Positions 25,047-36,024 of a DNA stretch of 64,000 nt are shown here, one piece after another. Numbering within the stretch: position 1 is the first letter of the stretch; every line of letters begins with the position of its first letter. A program made the translations under genes and the position numbers. Source of the DNA: Symbiodinium sp. CCMP2592 (taxonomy: Eukaryota > Sar > Dinophyceae > Suessiales > Symbiodiniaceae); the NCBI GenBank assembly GCA_905221615.1, contig CAJNDT010000607.1:1-64000 (forward strand), written 5' to 3'. The notes beneath the pieces are model-generated. The model was not told the origin of the DNA. It did not search any database and saw nothing but the letters and a program-made list of their open reading frames with translations.

Positions 25047-25489
25047 GCTAAAATTGCACAGTTGTGATTGTCGAAAGGGATCGTCGCAATCAAGGGACCG
25101 TGTTAGATGGCATGGTCATTGTTCAGCTCATATTGGACCCATGGACACAATGCCTACCAATTGGCATTGGCTCAAGACTGGCTCATTGCCTCGAGGCAAG
25201 AGTCTGAGACCGAGTGATTGCATTCTGGAGCACATTGAGATTTCTTGCTTGATTCTTGTTGTTTGAATATTGCGCACTCCTGACGATTCTCAAAACGCTG
25301 TTGGAATTTTTCATTCAAGCCCTCCTTGAAGCCTTCTTCCAGCCCCCTTGCCCTTCGGCTTCGAAGCCCTTGAAGCCCTTCAAGACTTTCGAAGCCCCCT
25401 TCGAAGCCCTCGAAGCCCTTGAAGCCCTTGAAGCCCCCTTCGAAGCCCTTCAAGCCACGTCGTCTCCCCCTTCGCAACCCTTGAGGCTA
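25047..25489. repeat. Non-coding, with GAAGCCCTT tandem repeats
   Basis: Bases 25310-25460 consist of imperfect 9-base GAAGCCCTT/GAAGCCCCC units. The rest holds no gene. Related AAGCCCCCC-type sequence recurs at 53575-53620 on the far side of the retroelement nest. Confidence 0.7.
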
Positions 25490-26017
25490 TATATATACAT
25501 GTATGTCTTTAGCTTTCTACATGCATAAGCTTCCTAAACATGCACGGCTTACAGAAAAGAAGCGGGAAGTCCGAGGGGCGCAGACCCCGTAGTGTCTTAT
25601 TGATAAGAAAAGGTATGTAGCGTGCTTAAGTGCAAAGATGAACAAACAAGTACAAGCACGCACACATATACATATATATACATTACATAACTACATGTAT
25701 GTCTTTCGGTTTCTGCGCATAAACTTCTTAAGCATGCACGGCTTACAAACAGGACGCGGGAAGTTCGAGGGACGCAGACCCCCATAAAGTTTTGTTGGTA
25801 AAAAAAGGTATGTAGCGGGTTTAAGTACAAAGATGGGTGGAGGGGGGGCACCTTTCAGCAGCTAGCAGTTGCGAGCCGAAATAAAGACAGAGATTTGTCT
25901 ATGTTTATATACATATATATATATACATGTATGTCTTTAGCTTTCTACATGTATAAGCTTCCTAAACATGCACGGGAAGTCCGAGGGGCGCAGACCCCCA
26001 TAGTGTCTTATTGATAA
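25490..26017 (+). repeat. ~190 bp tandem repeat, left part (~2.7 units)
   Basis: Units contain CATGCACGGCTTACA, a GGGAAGTYCGAGGGRCGCAGACCCC block, then GGTATGTAGCGTGCTTAAG and a TATATA run. The last unit stops at TTATTGATAA (26017), where element E1 begins. The array resumes at 53098. Confidence 0.9.
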
Positions 26018-26307
26018 AGCCACCTTCGCAGCCAGCCTGGGTACGGTATTATTTTCACGGAAATGATTTTTTGGATTTTGTAGCTTTGCTTCAAAATCCT
26101 GCTCGATTTCAGTTTTTACCTTGCCACTTGAAAGCATCACGCATGAATGTGTTGAGACAACTCGATGTGATGCCGCAAGGTTCGTGCTCTGAGGTAGGGC
26201 ACCTGCTTCTTGAAACTGTTGAGCCTGGAGTCCACAGAGGTCCTGAACAGGTCCCCACTGACGTTGCTCTTAGAGCGCTGTGCACGCCAGCCTCGTGTGG
26301 CTGGTAG

Positions 26308-26571
26308 ATGGACGTTGGCCCGGCCGGACCGGGTGCGGCGTCAGATTCTTCGTCTGACTTCGAGGCTCTGCGTTCTCACTTGGCAGAGCTCCAACAGCAG
26401 GTCGACCGTCTGCAGGCTCGTGTGTCTGCAGCTGAACTGGAGCTTGGTGCTGCCTTGATCGCGCAGCGTCAGCACGACATTCGTCTAACTTTCTTGGAGC
26501 GTTTTGTGCATCGCTGCAGACAGATTCTAATTTCTCTGTGTGACCCTCAGCCTGAGGGTGAGCCGCTCTGA
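26308..26571 (+). CDS. Short coiled-coil ORF of E1
   Basis: 87 residues (MDVGPAGPGAASDSSSDFEAL...), with a heptad-like stretch FEALRSHLAELQQQVDRLQARV and a second helix. It ends 17 bases before the recombinase start. Could be a separate small protein or a frameshifted leader of the recombinase. No family recognised. Confidence 0.35.
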   Translation: MDVGPAGPGAASDSSSDFEALRSHLAELQQQVDRLQARVSAAELELGAALIAQRQHDIRLTFLERFVHRCRQILISLCDPQPEGEPL

Positions 26572-26588
26572 GTTCCCAACGGGCCGCC

Positions 26589-28659
26589 ATGTCCGGCTCT
26601 TCCGCTTCATCCGGCGCAGGGGGTGTGGGTTCAGCTGTTGAGCCTGACTTGTCGCGATTAGAAGAGACAATCCGTGAAGCTATTTACTCTTCTAGTGAAC
26701 CTCAGGTTTTGAAGCTGCCTTGGGAGATGCCAGGGTTGGATTTGATTTTCGGGAAGGGTGCTTTGGAACAGATGTTGCCTTCGGAGCCTCCAAAAATCGA
26801 ATTTCCTGTACCTTCGACGGCTGAGGCGTCGATTGAAGAGCAAGCCCGTGCGGCTAAGAAAGTCAAAGTAGCTACCTTCCGTAGACCTTGTTTCGTAGGT
26901 CCGTAGGTTGTGTTAACTTCAAGAATCAAGCGTCAGATGCCGAGCTTGAAGCGGCTGCATGGCAAAGGTCCCTTGAAAAGTGGCATTTCCTGTTGACTCT
27001 TGATTCCTCTGTTTCCTTGGTCGGATCGTCTCTTGCCGGGATGAGCCAGGCAGATGATGGTATGCAGGCACTGCGGGAACTCTTTGGGAGAAAGAAGGAA
27101 GCTACAGTGAAGAAGCGTGCTGCTTCAATGCTCAAGTATGTGAAGTACTTGCAGGAGCACAGGCCCTTTGCCTCGAGAAGGCTGACGAGTATATAAGGCA
27201 CTTGCGGTCCATCAAGGCAAAGGCTGGCACGATTGATTCCCCTTCACGGAGGCAGTAAGGTTCTCCATTCATGTGGTTGGCATCAGTTGTGCGGGAGAAG
27301 CATCCAAGCTCTTCAGCCCTTGGTCTGTTGGACTAAGGGGCCTCATGCAATCGCAGAAGCCGGAGCGTGTTTCAGCCTTGGGCTTGACTGTAGACCAGGT
27401 CGCTTTTCTTGAATTTTGCCTGGATGATGCTGACTTGGACCTGCAGGACCGATATGCAAGCGGGGCTTTCTTGTTTTGCACTTTCAGCAGAAGCCGCATC
27501 AGTGATGTAAAGAAGGTTCGCAACTTCATCATTGATACTGTCGTGACGGGGTCCGATGTTCAGGGATACCTTGAGTGCGCCACCAGGGCACATAAGACAG
27601 CCAACCAGGCGGCAGTGCAAGGAGTGTCAATGCCTCTCGTGGCGCCCATTTGCGGTGTGCGGCATGAGCCCTGGGGGCCGAAATTTGGCGGTCGCCGAGG
27701 CTGCAGGCTTGCCGTTGAGTCCTGACAAGAATGGGCCGTTGCTGCCAGTCCCTCTTGAGGCAGGTGGCTGGAGTGAGAGGGCAGTAACGACTGACGAGGC
27801 CGGTGGCAGGCTTCGGGCTTTGCTTAGCCGAGGGAATAAGTGCACTGATGGTGTGACCGGTCATTCCCTCAAAACAACTACACTTGATTGGTGCGGTAAG
27901 TTTGGCGTCAATGAAACCGCCCAGACCCTGCTGGGCCATCACGCACTCAAAGGTTCAGCTATGTATGCGTACATGCGAGATAAGCTTGCAGCTCCCTTAA
28001 GAATCTATGAGCGTATGCTCAGAGCAATCAGAGACAGCTTGTTCATTCCTGATGCCACGAGATCGGGTCTCATCAGGAAGGATCCCCCTCCTGCGGAAAG
28101 CTCCTTGGGTGAGCCGAACAGCGACCGATCGTGGCAGCCTGTTGAGCCCATGCAACCTGGACTTGGCGACCCTGCAGGCTTTGGGGTAGTTGAGTCGGAA
28201 GGGGAAGACAAGCACTACCGTGCAGCTGCGCTAACTCCTGAGGAAGCAGCTGAATCAGTCCTTGATGATGCGTTCCAGGACGACGGCGCAGAGTCCGCGC
28301 AGGCAGGTGACGGTGAGGAGCATTCGTCCTCGTCCTCATCTAGTGAGTCCGAAGGTCCAGAAGGCTCTGACTGGGTAGACAGTTTGAAAGACGGGTTTGA
28401 CTGTACAGTGGAGAAATCAAATCTTGCTGAGCTTGATTTTGTGTATTGGAGACATGATAAAACAATGACCATTCACTCGGTAGCTGCTGGTTCTACGGGT
28501 GAGACGTTCACCTGTGGGCGTAAGCGAACGCCTGACTATTCCAGGATCACGCAAAGTGCCTTCGCAGAAACGCGGCTATGTACGAACTGCAGAAAGAGCC
28601 GACCTCTGCGAGATGTGGGGGCTCTGAATGCAGCTTTGGCTAAAAGCTTGAAGCGCTGA
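26589..28659 (+). pseudogene. E1 tyrosine recombinase, frameshifted
   Basis: Pieces in three frames: 26589-26906 (N-terminal, MSGSSASSGAGG), 26888-27196 (QRSLEKWHFLLTLDSSVSLVG, RAASMLKYVKYLQ), 27273-27725 with the first catalytic box FCTFSRSRISDVKKV, and from ~27690 to 28659 the second box TGHSLKTTTLDWCGKFG, then LLGHHALKGSAMYAYMRD. This follows the tyrosine-recombinase order R...HxxK...H/W...Y; the K in place of the second R recurs in E2. The C-terminus has a CTNCRK pair. The enzyme would integrate the circular element DNA. At least three frame changes, so inactive. Confidence 0.75.
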
Positions 28660-28704
28660 TTTCTATGCCACGGTCCGAGGTGGGACCATGCAGGTAGTTC
28701 CACG

Positions 28705-28860
28705 AAGAGTGGTTGCCGGGATGTTCCGGCCACGCCTGCAAGTTTCGAGTTGCGAGGTGCAACTTGAGCGGTGGTTCTATTTTCGACCAGAGAGCGTGCT
28801 GGGAGGTTCCGGCTACGCCTGCAAGTCTCGGGTTGCGAGGTGCAACTTGAGCGGTTTTGA
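28705..28860 (+). repeat. ~85 bp direct repeat between E1 recombinase and gag
   Basis: Two imperfect copies of GGTTCCGGCTACGCCTGCAA...GTTGCGAGGTGCAACTTGAGCGGT. The inner GTTGCGAGGTGCAAC is itself palindromic (GTTGC/GCAAC). Lies in the 340-base non-coding gap 28660-29000. Confidence 0.75.
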
Positions 28861-29000
28861 GCAACCTGCGAAGGGGCGTGAACAATGTGCAAGTGCCGCG
28901 TCCTGCCGTGGGCAAGTGCTAAGTGAGTGACTTGGTGAGCGAGGTGCCTCTTGCGATAAGGTTTTCTCTCGAGCCTGCTTTTTATCAGGTTGAACTAGCC

Positions 29001-30205
29001 ATGGCTGGTGTCCCCGCTGCGACCTCCTTTACTGAGTCGAAGCCGGCGTTTGTAAAAAGGGCCTTGGAAGTGGGGTTGGCCCAGCCAGAGGTTGACCACC
29101 TGGTCGCCAAGCATGTGGACACTCTCTCCAAGCTCGCGTTTGTGCTAGTCCCTCCTGGAAAGGTGCCGGAGGATGAGGCTGTCACGGCTCTGCTCCCAGC
29201 CGGATCCAGTCAACGGGCCATTGCAGGTCTCAAGCGACTCCTCTTCGAAGCTCATACCCTGATTGTTTCTGCTCTTATAAGCAAAGGGTGGAGCGAACGG
29301 ATGATAATCTGCCAGCATCTCTTGATGTCGCAGAGCGTGAGGACAGACTCGCGAGCCAGAAGGCCCGTCTCGGGGGATTGACCTTTCAGGCCGAAGAGGA
29401 GGTTGCCCATGGGGCGTACGACGTTGTCTTCGCAATGGCTCAGAAAAATGAGCTGGTGTGGCTGGCTCCAGAGAAGTTCGGAACCCGTCGAGCGGAGATC
29501 AGCTCTAAGAAGAATCAGAAAGAGCTTGTCATTGACGGCACAGGTGTTGCAGTCAAGGAAAAGGCTCAATCAGTTCACTGCGCGATCAACAGCGATCTTG
29601 ACCTGGTGCTTGCCCTCAGGCGCAGAGCCTTGGCCTTTGACCTAGTGGGCATTCTGTCGTTCGACGTTGCCAACCGGTACCATCAAGCGCTGGTGCAGCG
29701 GCTTCGTGAATCTCCGCCCCCGGATTATGCAAAGGTCTCACTCGCCCAGGTCATCCGAGCTGACCGTCCCGCCTTCTTGAAGATGGCAGAGATTTTGACA
29801 ACGCTTCGCAGGAGTGGCACTGGTGTTTTACCGCTTGATTCGATGCTGCCAAACATTTTGCTGGACCCAAGCGTCGCATATCATCTGCTGCCTTTGCATG
29901 CGGGTAGCTCGTCCAGTGGCGGTAAGGCCGATAACCCTACGACCGGCGCGCCGCCGCCACCCAAGAGGCCATTCACTCCGAATCCGCGTCAGCCCAAGAA
30001 GCCGACCAAGCGCACTAATTTTTCTGTGCCAAAAGAGTTGATTGGCAAGACACACCAGACTCCTAAGGGTCATAGATTGTGTTGGGGTTTCAACCTGCCG
30101 TGCGGTTGCCAAGACGCCAAGCCCGGAGGCAAGTGTGCTAAAGGCCTCCACCTGTGTGCTGAGCCTGGCTGTCTTAAACCCCATAGCATGCAAAATCACT
30201 CGTGA
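29001..30205 (+). pseudogene. E1 gag, one frameshift
   Basis: ATG at 29001 (MAGVPAATSFTESKPAFV) to about 29285, then a frameshift into 29288-30205. The central part is helical (LRRRALAFDLVGILSFDVAN), followed by a P/K-rich linker (PPPPKRPFTPNPRQPKKPTK) and a C-terminal cysteine/histidine cluster LCWGF...CGC...GKCAKGLHLCAEPGCLKPH. The same position holds CCCH-like fingers in E2 and E3 gag. The final TGA (30203-30205) is in frame with pol, with no other stop until pol. Confidence 0.7.
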
Positions 30206-30454
30206 CTGCTGTCACCCACAGTAGGCTGCAAAGCTTCTGCCGCCGTGGACAGATCCGCCCTTGACGAGGCCCATCTTCATAAGTTAGAGGGCCTGTCACT
30301 TGAGGAGGTAGTGGTTGTGGAAGTGTTTTGCGGATGCGGGAGACTTAGTTCTTCTTTGAAGCGTGAGGGTTTTGACGCATTTGGTGTTGACCATGTCGTT
30401 TCAAAGACTGCATGTTGCTCTGTTCTGAAGCTTGATCTTACATGTCCGGATGCG
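30206..30454 (+). pseudogene. E1 pol part 1: methyltransferase-like N-terminus
   Basis: Follows gag in the same frame after a single TGA. Contains VVVVEVFCGCGRLSSSLKR and AFGVDHV. These resemble motif I (F-x-G-x-G, cofactor loop) and motif II of cytosine-C5 DNA methyltransferases. The frame stops at CPDA, where E2 is inserted, and continues exactly in frame at 40391 (VQHLWSILKDP). Confidence 0.65.
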
Positions 30455-30584
30455 GTATGTGTGCTTGCTCACGAGTGTTTGGTAATGTTTTGCATGCTTG
30501 CTGCATTTCATGACACTTCATGTACATTGCAGCAAGCAGGCTCGCAGCTGCCAGCTCGCCTGCATCGCAGGCTGAAAATTTTGT
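30455..30584 (+). repeat. E2 repeat A1 (copy A2 at 39850-39979)
   Basis: 130 bases starting GTATGTGTGCTTGCTCACGA and ending CTGAAAATTTTGT. I see no mismatch to 39850-39979. After A1 the sequence runs AGGCCAACGGGCC; after A2 it runs CCCACCCACC. Confidence 0.95.
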
Positions 30585-30756
30585 AGGCCAACGGGCCTCG
30601 CCGTGTAAGCCCTCTAGAACAGTTCTGGAGGCTCCCAATCTTTGTGGATTTAGCTCCACTTCATTCCTCTCCCGCTCGCGATAGGGGGAGGAGTGCATGG
30701 TTTCAGGCCATTTGGCGTTTGCGATTTTACAGTGCATTTGGTATTTCATTTGCATT

Positions 30757-33337
30757 ATGGATCAGTCAGTGCCTGTGAGTGATTTGTCAGTGCCTGAGAT
30801 TGATGCATCTGCTTCACTTGGAACAGACATTGCGATTTCTGACCAGACTCGTTGCATTGTCAAGCGATTTCAGAAGCGGACTTCATCCCAGCAGGAAGGT
30901 TCGCCTACCTCGGAGGCCTCGCCTTCTGCCGTCGTTCTTGATGCAGTGGTTGCTTCTTCTCAGGGTGACCTGGAGGTGGATCCATTGCCCCGCTTTGGCC
31001 TTATCTGCACAGGACGCTGATCATGAGGCTCCATTACTCCCGGAGGTGGTCATCGCTGGAAATGATGTTCTGCAGGGGCCACAGCTGGACCCTGAAGGTT
31101 TTTCATTTGGGTCGCGACCCCCTTCACCAATATATGACCCCGATTTTGAGCTGGTAGATCCATTGGAAGCGTCTTTGGCACAACCTGTGGCAGCCTCTGC
31201 AGTCCATTCGGGGTCCTTTTCTTGGGATTTGATTTCGCCGGTGCCCGAGAAGACTCCTGCATTTTGCTCTACGGTATCATCTAGCTTCTCCCCACTTCGT
31301 GTGGGCCGTCTCTCTTTTGCGGAGACTGACAGGGAGATGGAGTCACCGTTGCTTCCGGCAGTCTCGCAACAGGAGCATTCATTTTCTCAGATGGAGGCCA
31401 CTTTGCATCCCAAGCCGGCTCCCTTAGCTCGGCCAGCCACACTCAGTGCTGGATGTGTTCGTGCTACAAGCTTGCATCCCATGGGTGCCAGGTCGACAGA
31501 ACATGCAAAATCGAGGCCGATTTTTCCACTTAGGGCCTCCATCGGGGTGCCCAGGACTGAGCCCAAGCCTCGTCCGGTTCCCTCCTCTCGAGGGGCGTAT
31601 GCTCGGTACCCATCTGATCATTTGCATTCTGCTTCTCAGGTGTCGGGGGCTCTCTCGAAGAGTTCGCCTCCATTTCAGGCTACAGGGTCCTCACCCCCTT
31701 CTGGTGGGGCCCCAGTGCAGCCACTTGGTCCTTTGCCGACCAAAGGTCCTGGTGCCAAGAGAGGAATTGATCTCCTTCATTCTGGCACCACCAAGGGAAG
31801 CTCCAAGGTGGTCAAGCAGTCCGAGGTGCATTCCAATCAGTGGTCACGGGCCCTTCAGTTGTGGTCGGAACTCTGCGAGTTTGCATTGTCATGTTCTGCA
31901 TTGCTCTGTGAAATTTTCCACAGCTCTAACAAACATTCCCTTTTGGAGCAATTGCTCCGCCGAGTGTCGGACACGACGGCGCTGCGATACATTGCAATTC
32001 TGTGGCAGCTGTTGCATACGATTCGCGACCTGGGTTTTGACATTACATCACTGTCTCAGGTTCAGCTTATTGACTCAATTCATACATTACAGAGATCTCG
32101 CAGCCATCACTCTTCGGTACATTCCATCAATGTGCTCAAGGCGGTACGATGGTTCTCTTCCACAGTGCAACCCTCGGGCTTTCCTTCCTTATACGATGGC
32201 TTGTTTCATGCCAGGTCATGGCAATCGCAAGGTGCCTCTAAAGAGGCTTTACCTCTTCCATTATCCTTCGTACTGTGGCTGGAGACCCAAATTGTGTGCG
32301 GCCACTTTACATTGGAAGAGACTGCTTTCGCGGGGTCAGTGCTAGTTTGCATTTGGTGCAGCTTGCGGTTTGGCGACTCCCAACACATTCAGTTGTCGGA
32401 TCTGTGCATTGACTTCGATAGCTTTAGAGGTGCATCTTACAGAACGAAAACACAGAAATTTATGGCTTTCGGCTGCCTTTTCTCAGGACTCTTGCGGCTG
32501 CCACGCACACAATGCTGGCTTTTGCATTGGCTTTTGGCTCTTGAGAAACTTATGGATTTACATTCAGATCCTTCGGACATACCGGACTACATTTTCTTCC
32601 TGCTTGACAAGGAGTGCATTAGACCTTTGACTTACGCAGAGTGCCTTTCGAGGCTCAGACGATTGTTGGTCATGTGGAACCAGCTGCCATCGGGTCAGGA
32701 ACTCCAATATACATTGCATTCCATGAAAGTTACATTGCTTTCTTTCTTCAGGCAACTGAACATGTCGCTTGAGTCAAGGCACCTTCAGGGCCACCACAAG
32801 CACTCTGCCTCTTGTGCTTTATATGGGAGAGACGACGTCTCTCCATTACTTCTGGCTCAGGACAGTTTTATTGAGAAAGTTAGAGGAGGCTGGCGACCAC
32901 GAACTCCATTAATGCGTGGGGTCACCTTTATGCCTCTTGAGCCGGCATTGCATTGGCCTCCGGACCTAGGGGCAGTGCTGTCTGCTGCATTGCCAGTTTT
33001 CTTCAGGTTGGATACTCTTCCACCGCCCTCTATGCCCTCGACCGATGTACCCTCAGCTCAGTCTGCATCAGCTGCACCGGTCAAGGATGTTGTTCCTTCT
33101 GCTTTGCCTGAAAAGGTTCCTGAAGAAGCGGAAACGAGCAGCTCGGAGGGCGAGCTGGGCGAGGCTGAGGAGATTGCATTCCTTAGTGCAACCACCAGCT
33201 CCATCATACACGCTTGCATTGAAGGCAAACCGGCTTGCGGCTGCCGGGGAACCTTCCATTTGGTTTCGCACCCACCTGCGGGCTCGCGATTTTGCAAGTC
33301 AAAGCCTTGCATTTCCATTCTCACGAATCTGGCGTAA
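30757..33337 (+). CDS. E2 tyrosine recombinase (one frameshift)
   Basis: ATG 30757 (MDQSVPVSDLSVPE) reads to about 31010, where a one-step frame change joins the long frame ending 33337. N-terminal third is low-complexity S/P-rich. A SAM-like core-binding region follows (LLRRVSDTTALRYIAILW). Catalytic boxes: CSLRFGDSQHI (R, ~32365), LHSMKVTLLSFF (HxxK, ~32713), LQGHHKHSASCALYGRDD (H and Y, ~32785-32837). A Cys-rich tail (CGCRGTFHL...CKSKPC) may be a zinc ribbon. Function: integration of circular cDNA by strand exchange. The frameshift lies in a non-conserved linker and could be a sequence error. Confidence 0.75.
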
Positions 33338-33627
33338 GCTGCCTCGGTTCTGGCGAAAACACTGCATTCAGTGTGCCTCGCGACTGGGATCATGCCATTT
33401 CATTCTGTGCCTTTAACTTCTGAGTGCGGGCGATTGCATTCTTCTTACTCTGGCAGCGGAGTGCTCAGCAGCTGAACCGTGTGAATGCTTTTCACATGCT
33501 CTACTTGCATTTTGTGCCAGGCATGACATGTCACTGCCACACAAGCCTATGCACATTCCTTTAGCAGGTTCACTTTTACATGGCTGTTAGGTTTGCTCTG
33601 ATTTTCGCATTCCGCTCCTTTTGCATC

Positions 33628-34344
33628 ATGGAGAATATCCGCCCAACTCAGCAGATCAGGGACGCTCTGAGTTACATTTACAACTCGGATGTCCACCAAG
33701 TGGTCAGCTGCATCAGAGGAGGACCGGCGGCAGGGCAGCGAAAGTTGCTGATGGTCGCTGCCATGAGTTTCCAGGTTTCTTCTGCATCTTCGAGTACATC
33801 TGCCCCTCCTGAGCAGAAAGAGGACAAGACTTCCATTCAGGAAGATGCACAGGGCAAGAGTACATTGGATGCTGATGCGCCAAAGGGGTCCGATCCATCA
33901 GCCCCAAAGGGTACCACTACATCAGCTGACGATGGACCTCCTGCGGATAAAGTTCCATCGCCTCCACCAGCCCCGAGTACATCTCCGGCTGCACACAAAG
34001 CTGAGGCACCGCCGATAAAGCCGATCCACGACCCTACATTCCTCGACGACAATGTGGCGGCGGATGCAAAGTGCCCAGTGGCCACACGCCAAGTCGTGTG
34101 CTGCAGGGCCGTTTGTGACACGGTCGGCTGCATTGCCTTATGCGGGTATAGCAGCGAGATCCCCAATGACAGTCACTTCATTACATCCTCCACTCGTCAT
34201 GCCTGTAAGGCATGTTACCGCAACAAGGTCCATTCCAAGGAGCCCAAGTCGTCGGATGCATCCTGGGATACTGAGTGGAGTGAGTGGGGCGATGATGATT
34301 GGCACGGGGACTCTTGGTCCTGGTGGAAGCGCAGCGGGTACTAG
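33628..34344 (+). CDS. E2 accessory Cys/Trp-rich ORF
   Basis: ATG 33628 (MENIRPTQQIRDALSYIYN), 238 residues. After a short helical head comes a long S/T/P/K-rich linker, then eight or more cysteines (CPVATRQVVCCRAVCDTVGC, ALCGY, HACKACYRN) and a W/D-rich tail (EWGDDDWHGDSWSWWKRSGY). E1 and E3 have only non-coding sequence between recombinase and gag, so this gene is specific to E2. No family recognised; a zinc-binding nucleic-acid protein is possible. Confidence 0.55.
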   Translation: MENIRPTQQIRDALSYIYNSDVHQVVSCIRGGPAAGQRKLLMVAAMSFQVSSASSSTSAPPEQKEDKTSIQEDAQGKSTLDADAPKGSDPSAPKGTTTSADDGPPADKVPSPPPAPSTSPAAHKAEAPPIKPIHDPTFLDDNVAADAKCPVATRQVVCCRAVCDTVGCIALCGYSSEIPNDSHFITSSTRHACKACYRNKVHSKEPKSSDASWDTEWSEWGDDDWHGDSWSWWKRSGY

Positions 34345-34821
34345 CCTCTTTATGGTCTAGCCTGCCTTTTTACATTTTGATCGGGGCTGCGCTTGTTTTC
34401 CATTGCCGGCCCCACCTTCGGACTTTGGTCCTACATTTCTCGAGCTTTCGGCTGCCACTCGGCGCCAATACTGCACCTCCCGGCGAGGGAGTGAAAAAGC
34501 CGGGCCTTTCGCCTGCTTTTGCATTGCTCGGCTTGCGACTGCTGCAATTCAGACCCTTGTGGTTTGCTTGATCGACCCCTCTGTGTTGATCGTCTTTTGG
34601 CTCAGCGATTGGCAACATGCAACATTTGCAATCACTGTCACTATGCAGAACACTTCCAGGCTACCTCTGGCAGGTCACACCTCTTCTAAGAGGCTAGATT
34701 TTGCAGCCATCCGCAGTTTGGCGACCGGTGCATTTGGCACCTTCTTTTACAGGCCCGAGGCTTCTGCTTCGTGTGCACTCTTTGCTTTGCACCCCGCCAG
34801 GTCGCGATATTCCTCTGGATC

Positions 34822-36024
34822 ATGTCGGCCCTCACTCTGGCCCAGATCCTCAGGGAAGAAAAAGTCCCGGATCTTATTGCGAGCCAACTTTCGTCACAGC
34901 TGACGATTCACTCATTTCCTTGCATCTGCGAAGGAGTCGAAAACTTGCAGGACTCCATCAAAGATGTGCTTGATGCACCGGGACAGGCCATGCTGAACCC
35001 TGTTATTCTGGCATGTCTCAAGGCTTCGTATCATCGTTGCATTTCTTCAGTTATATCGACTGCCCCTGCGGCCGGCACTGCATCTGTTGCATCTGGGAGC
35101 GCGGTGCCTTCTGCATCGTCTTGGACTGAGCCTTTTCCTGCGAAGTTGAGCATTGAGCGAGTGAATGCCATGAAAGCTACATTCGAAGCTTCATATCCCT
35201 CCGAAATTCTCGATGCATCCAGCATGCCCTCGTCAAGGCTACTTGCATCCGGCAACAAGCAAGTGCAGGACAAGCACTATTCTTACATTGCATGGAAGTT
35301 TCGACTCAGCGAAGAGAAACAGGAAGACGTTACATCATCCAGACCGAAAAAGGTCGCACGTCTCGACGACTTCATTTTTGACGACGTGCCCTGCAGGGAT
35401 ATAGCTGATACTGGCGTGTCGCAAATGTTCCTTTCGCATTTGTTAGACTTGATCGCCTTTGCATTTTGTTTGCTTGAAATCGGTCACCTCAGTTCCTTTC
35501 GTGCATACAACAAGCTTTTCATAAAGCTTGCATTCCATCGTCCGCCACCGGAGTCAGGGCTGCGAAGCCCTAACGTCACGGAAATGCAGGCGGCGGACCG
35601 CGAAGCTTGGAAATGCATTTGCGATTTGGTGAACAAAGGTTGGTGCATGGATGATGCATTACACGAGATCGTGCAAGTCCGCTGCATTTTGCAGAGTCAC
35701 CTGCAGCCGCGTGTTTTCATTCAGAAAACCAGGAGGCCCAGCACCGGGTCAGGCAACACACCTCAGCCTGAAAAACCCCACCCGAAGGGCAAAGGCGGCA
35801 AGGGCAAGGGCAAGAATGGTAAATCCAAGGACACCCGCGACCAGAATGGCCCCAAGTGGATGGTTTCATTTTATGAGAACGGAGTTCAGAAGCAGATGTG
35901 CAAGCGATGGAACCTTCGTTCTGGTTGCAAGTTGGATGACTGTACATTCATACATGGTTGTGCTATTGACGTTGGCGGCCGACCTTGCGGCAAGGATCAT
36001 CCCGCTTACATGCACAAGTCCTGA
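34822..36024 (+). CDS. E2 gag with CCCH finger
   Basis: ATG 34822 (MSALTLAQILREEKVPDL), 400 residues. Helical N-terminal two-thirds (LNPVILACLKASYHRCISS; FLSHLLDLIAFAFCLLEIG), a basic K/G linker (GKGGKGKGKNGKSKD) and a C-terminal finger C-x8-C-x5-C-x3-H (CKRWNLRSGCKLDDCTFIH), which is exactly CCCH spacing, followed by CG-x2-HPAYMH. CCCH fingers usually bind RNA. It ends with TGA (36022-36024), in frame with pol. Confidence 0.75.
   Translation: MSALTLAQILREEKVPDLIASQLSSQLTIHSFPCICEGVENLQDSIKDVLDAPGQAMLNPVILACLKASYHRCISSVISTAPAAGTASVASGSAVPSASSWTEPFPAKLSIERVNAMKATFEASYPSEILDASSMPSSRLLASGNKQVQDKHYSYIAWKFRLSEEKQEDVTSSRPKKVARLDDFIFDDVPCRDIADTGVSQMFLSHLLDLIAFAFCLLEIGHLSSFRAYNKLFIKLAFHRPPPESGLRSPNVTEMQAADREAWKCICDLVNKGWCMDDALHEIVQVRCILQSHLQPRVFIQKTRRPSTGSGNTPQPEKPHPKGKGGKGKGKNGKSKDTRDQNGPKWMVSFYENGVQKQMCKRWNLRSGCKLDDCTFIHGCAIDVGGRPCGKDHPAYMHKS

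Noticed and set aside
26018..26070. Terminal inverted repeats for E1 (ATTTTCAC.GGAAATG near both ends)
   Set aside because: Only about 15 matching bases at unequal distance from the inferred ends; too weak to annotate.
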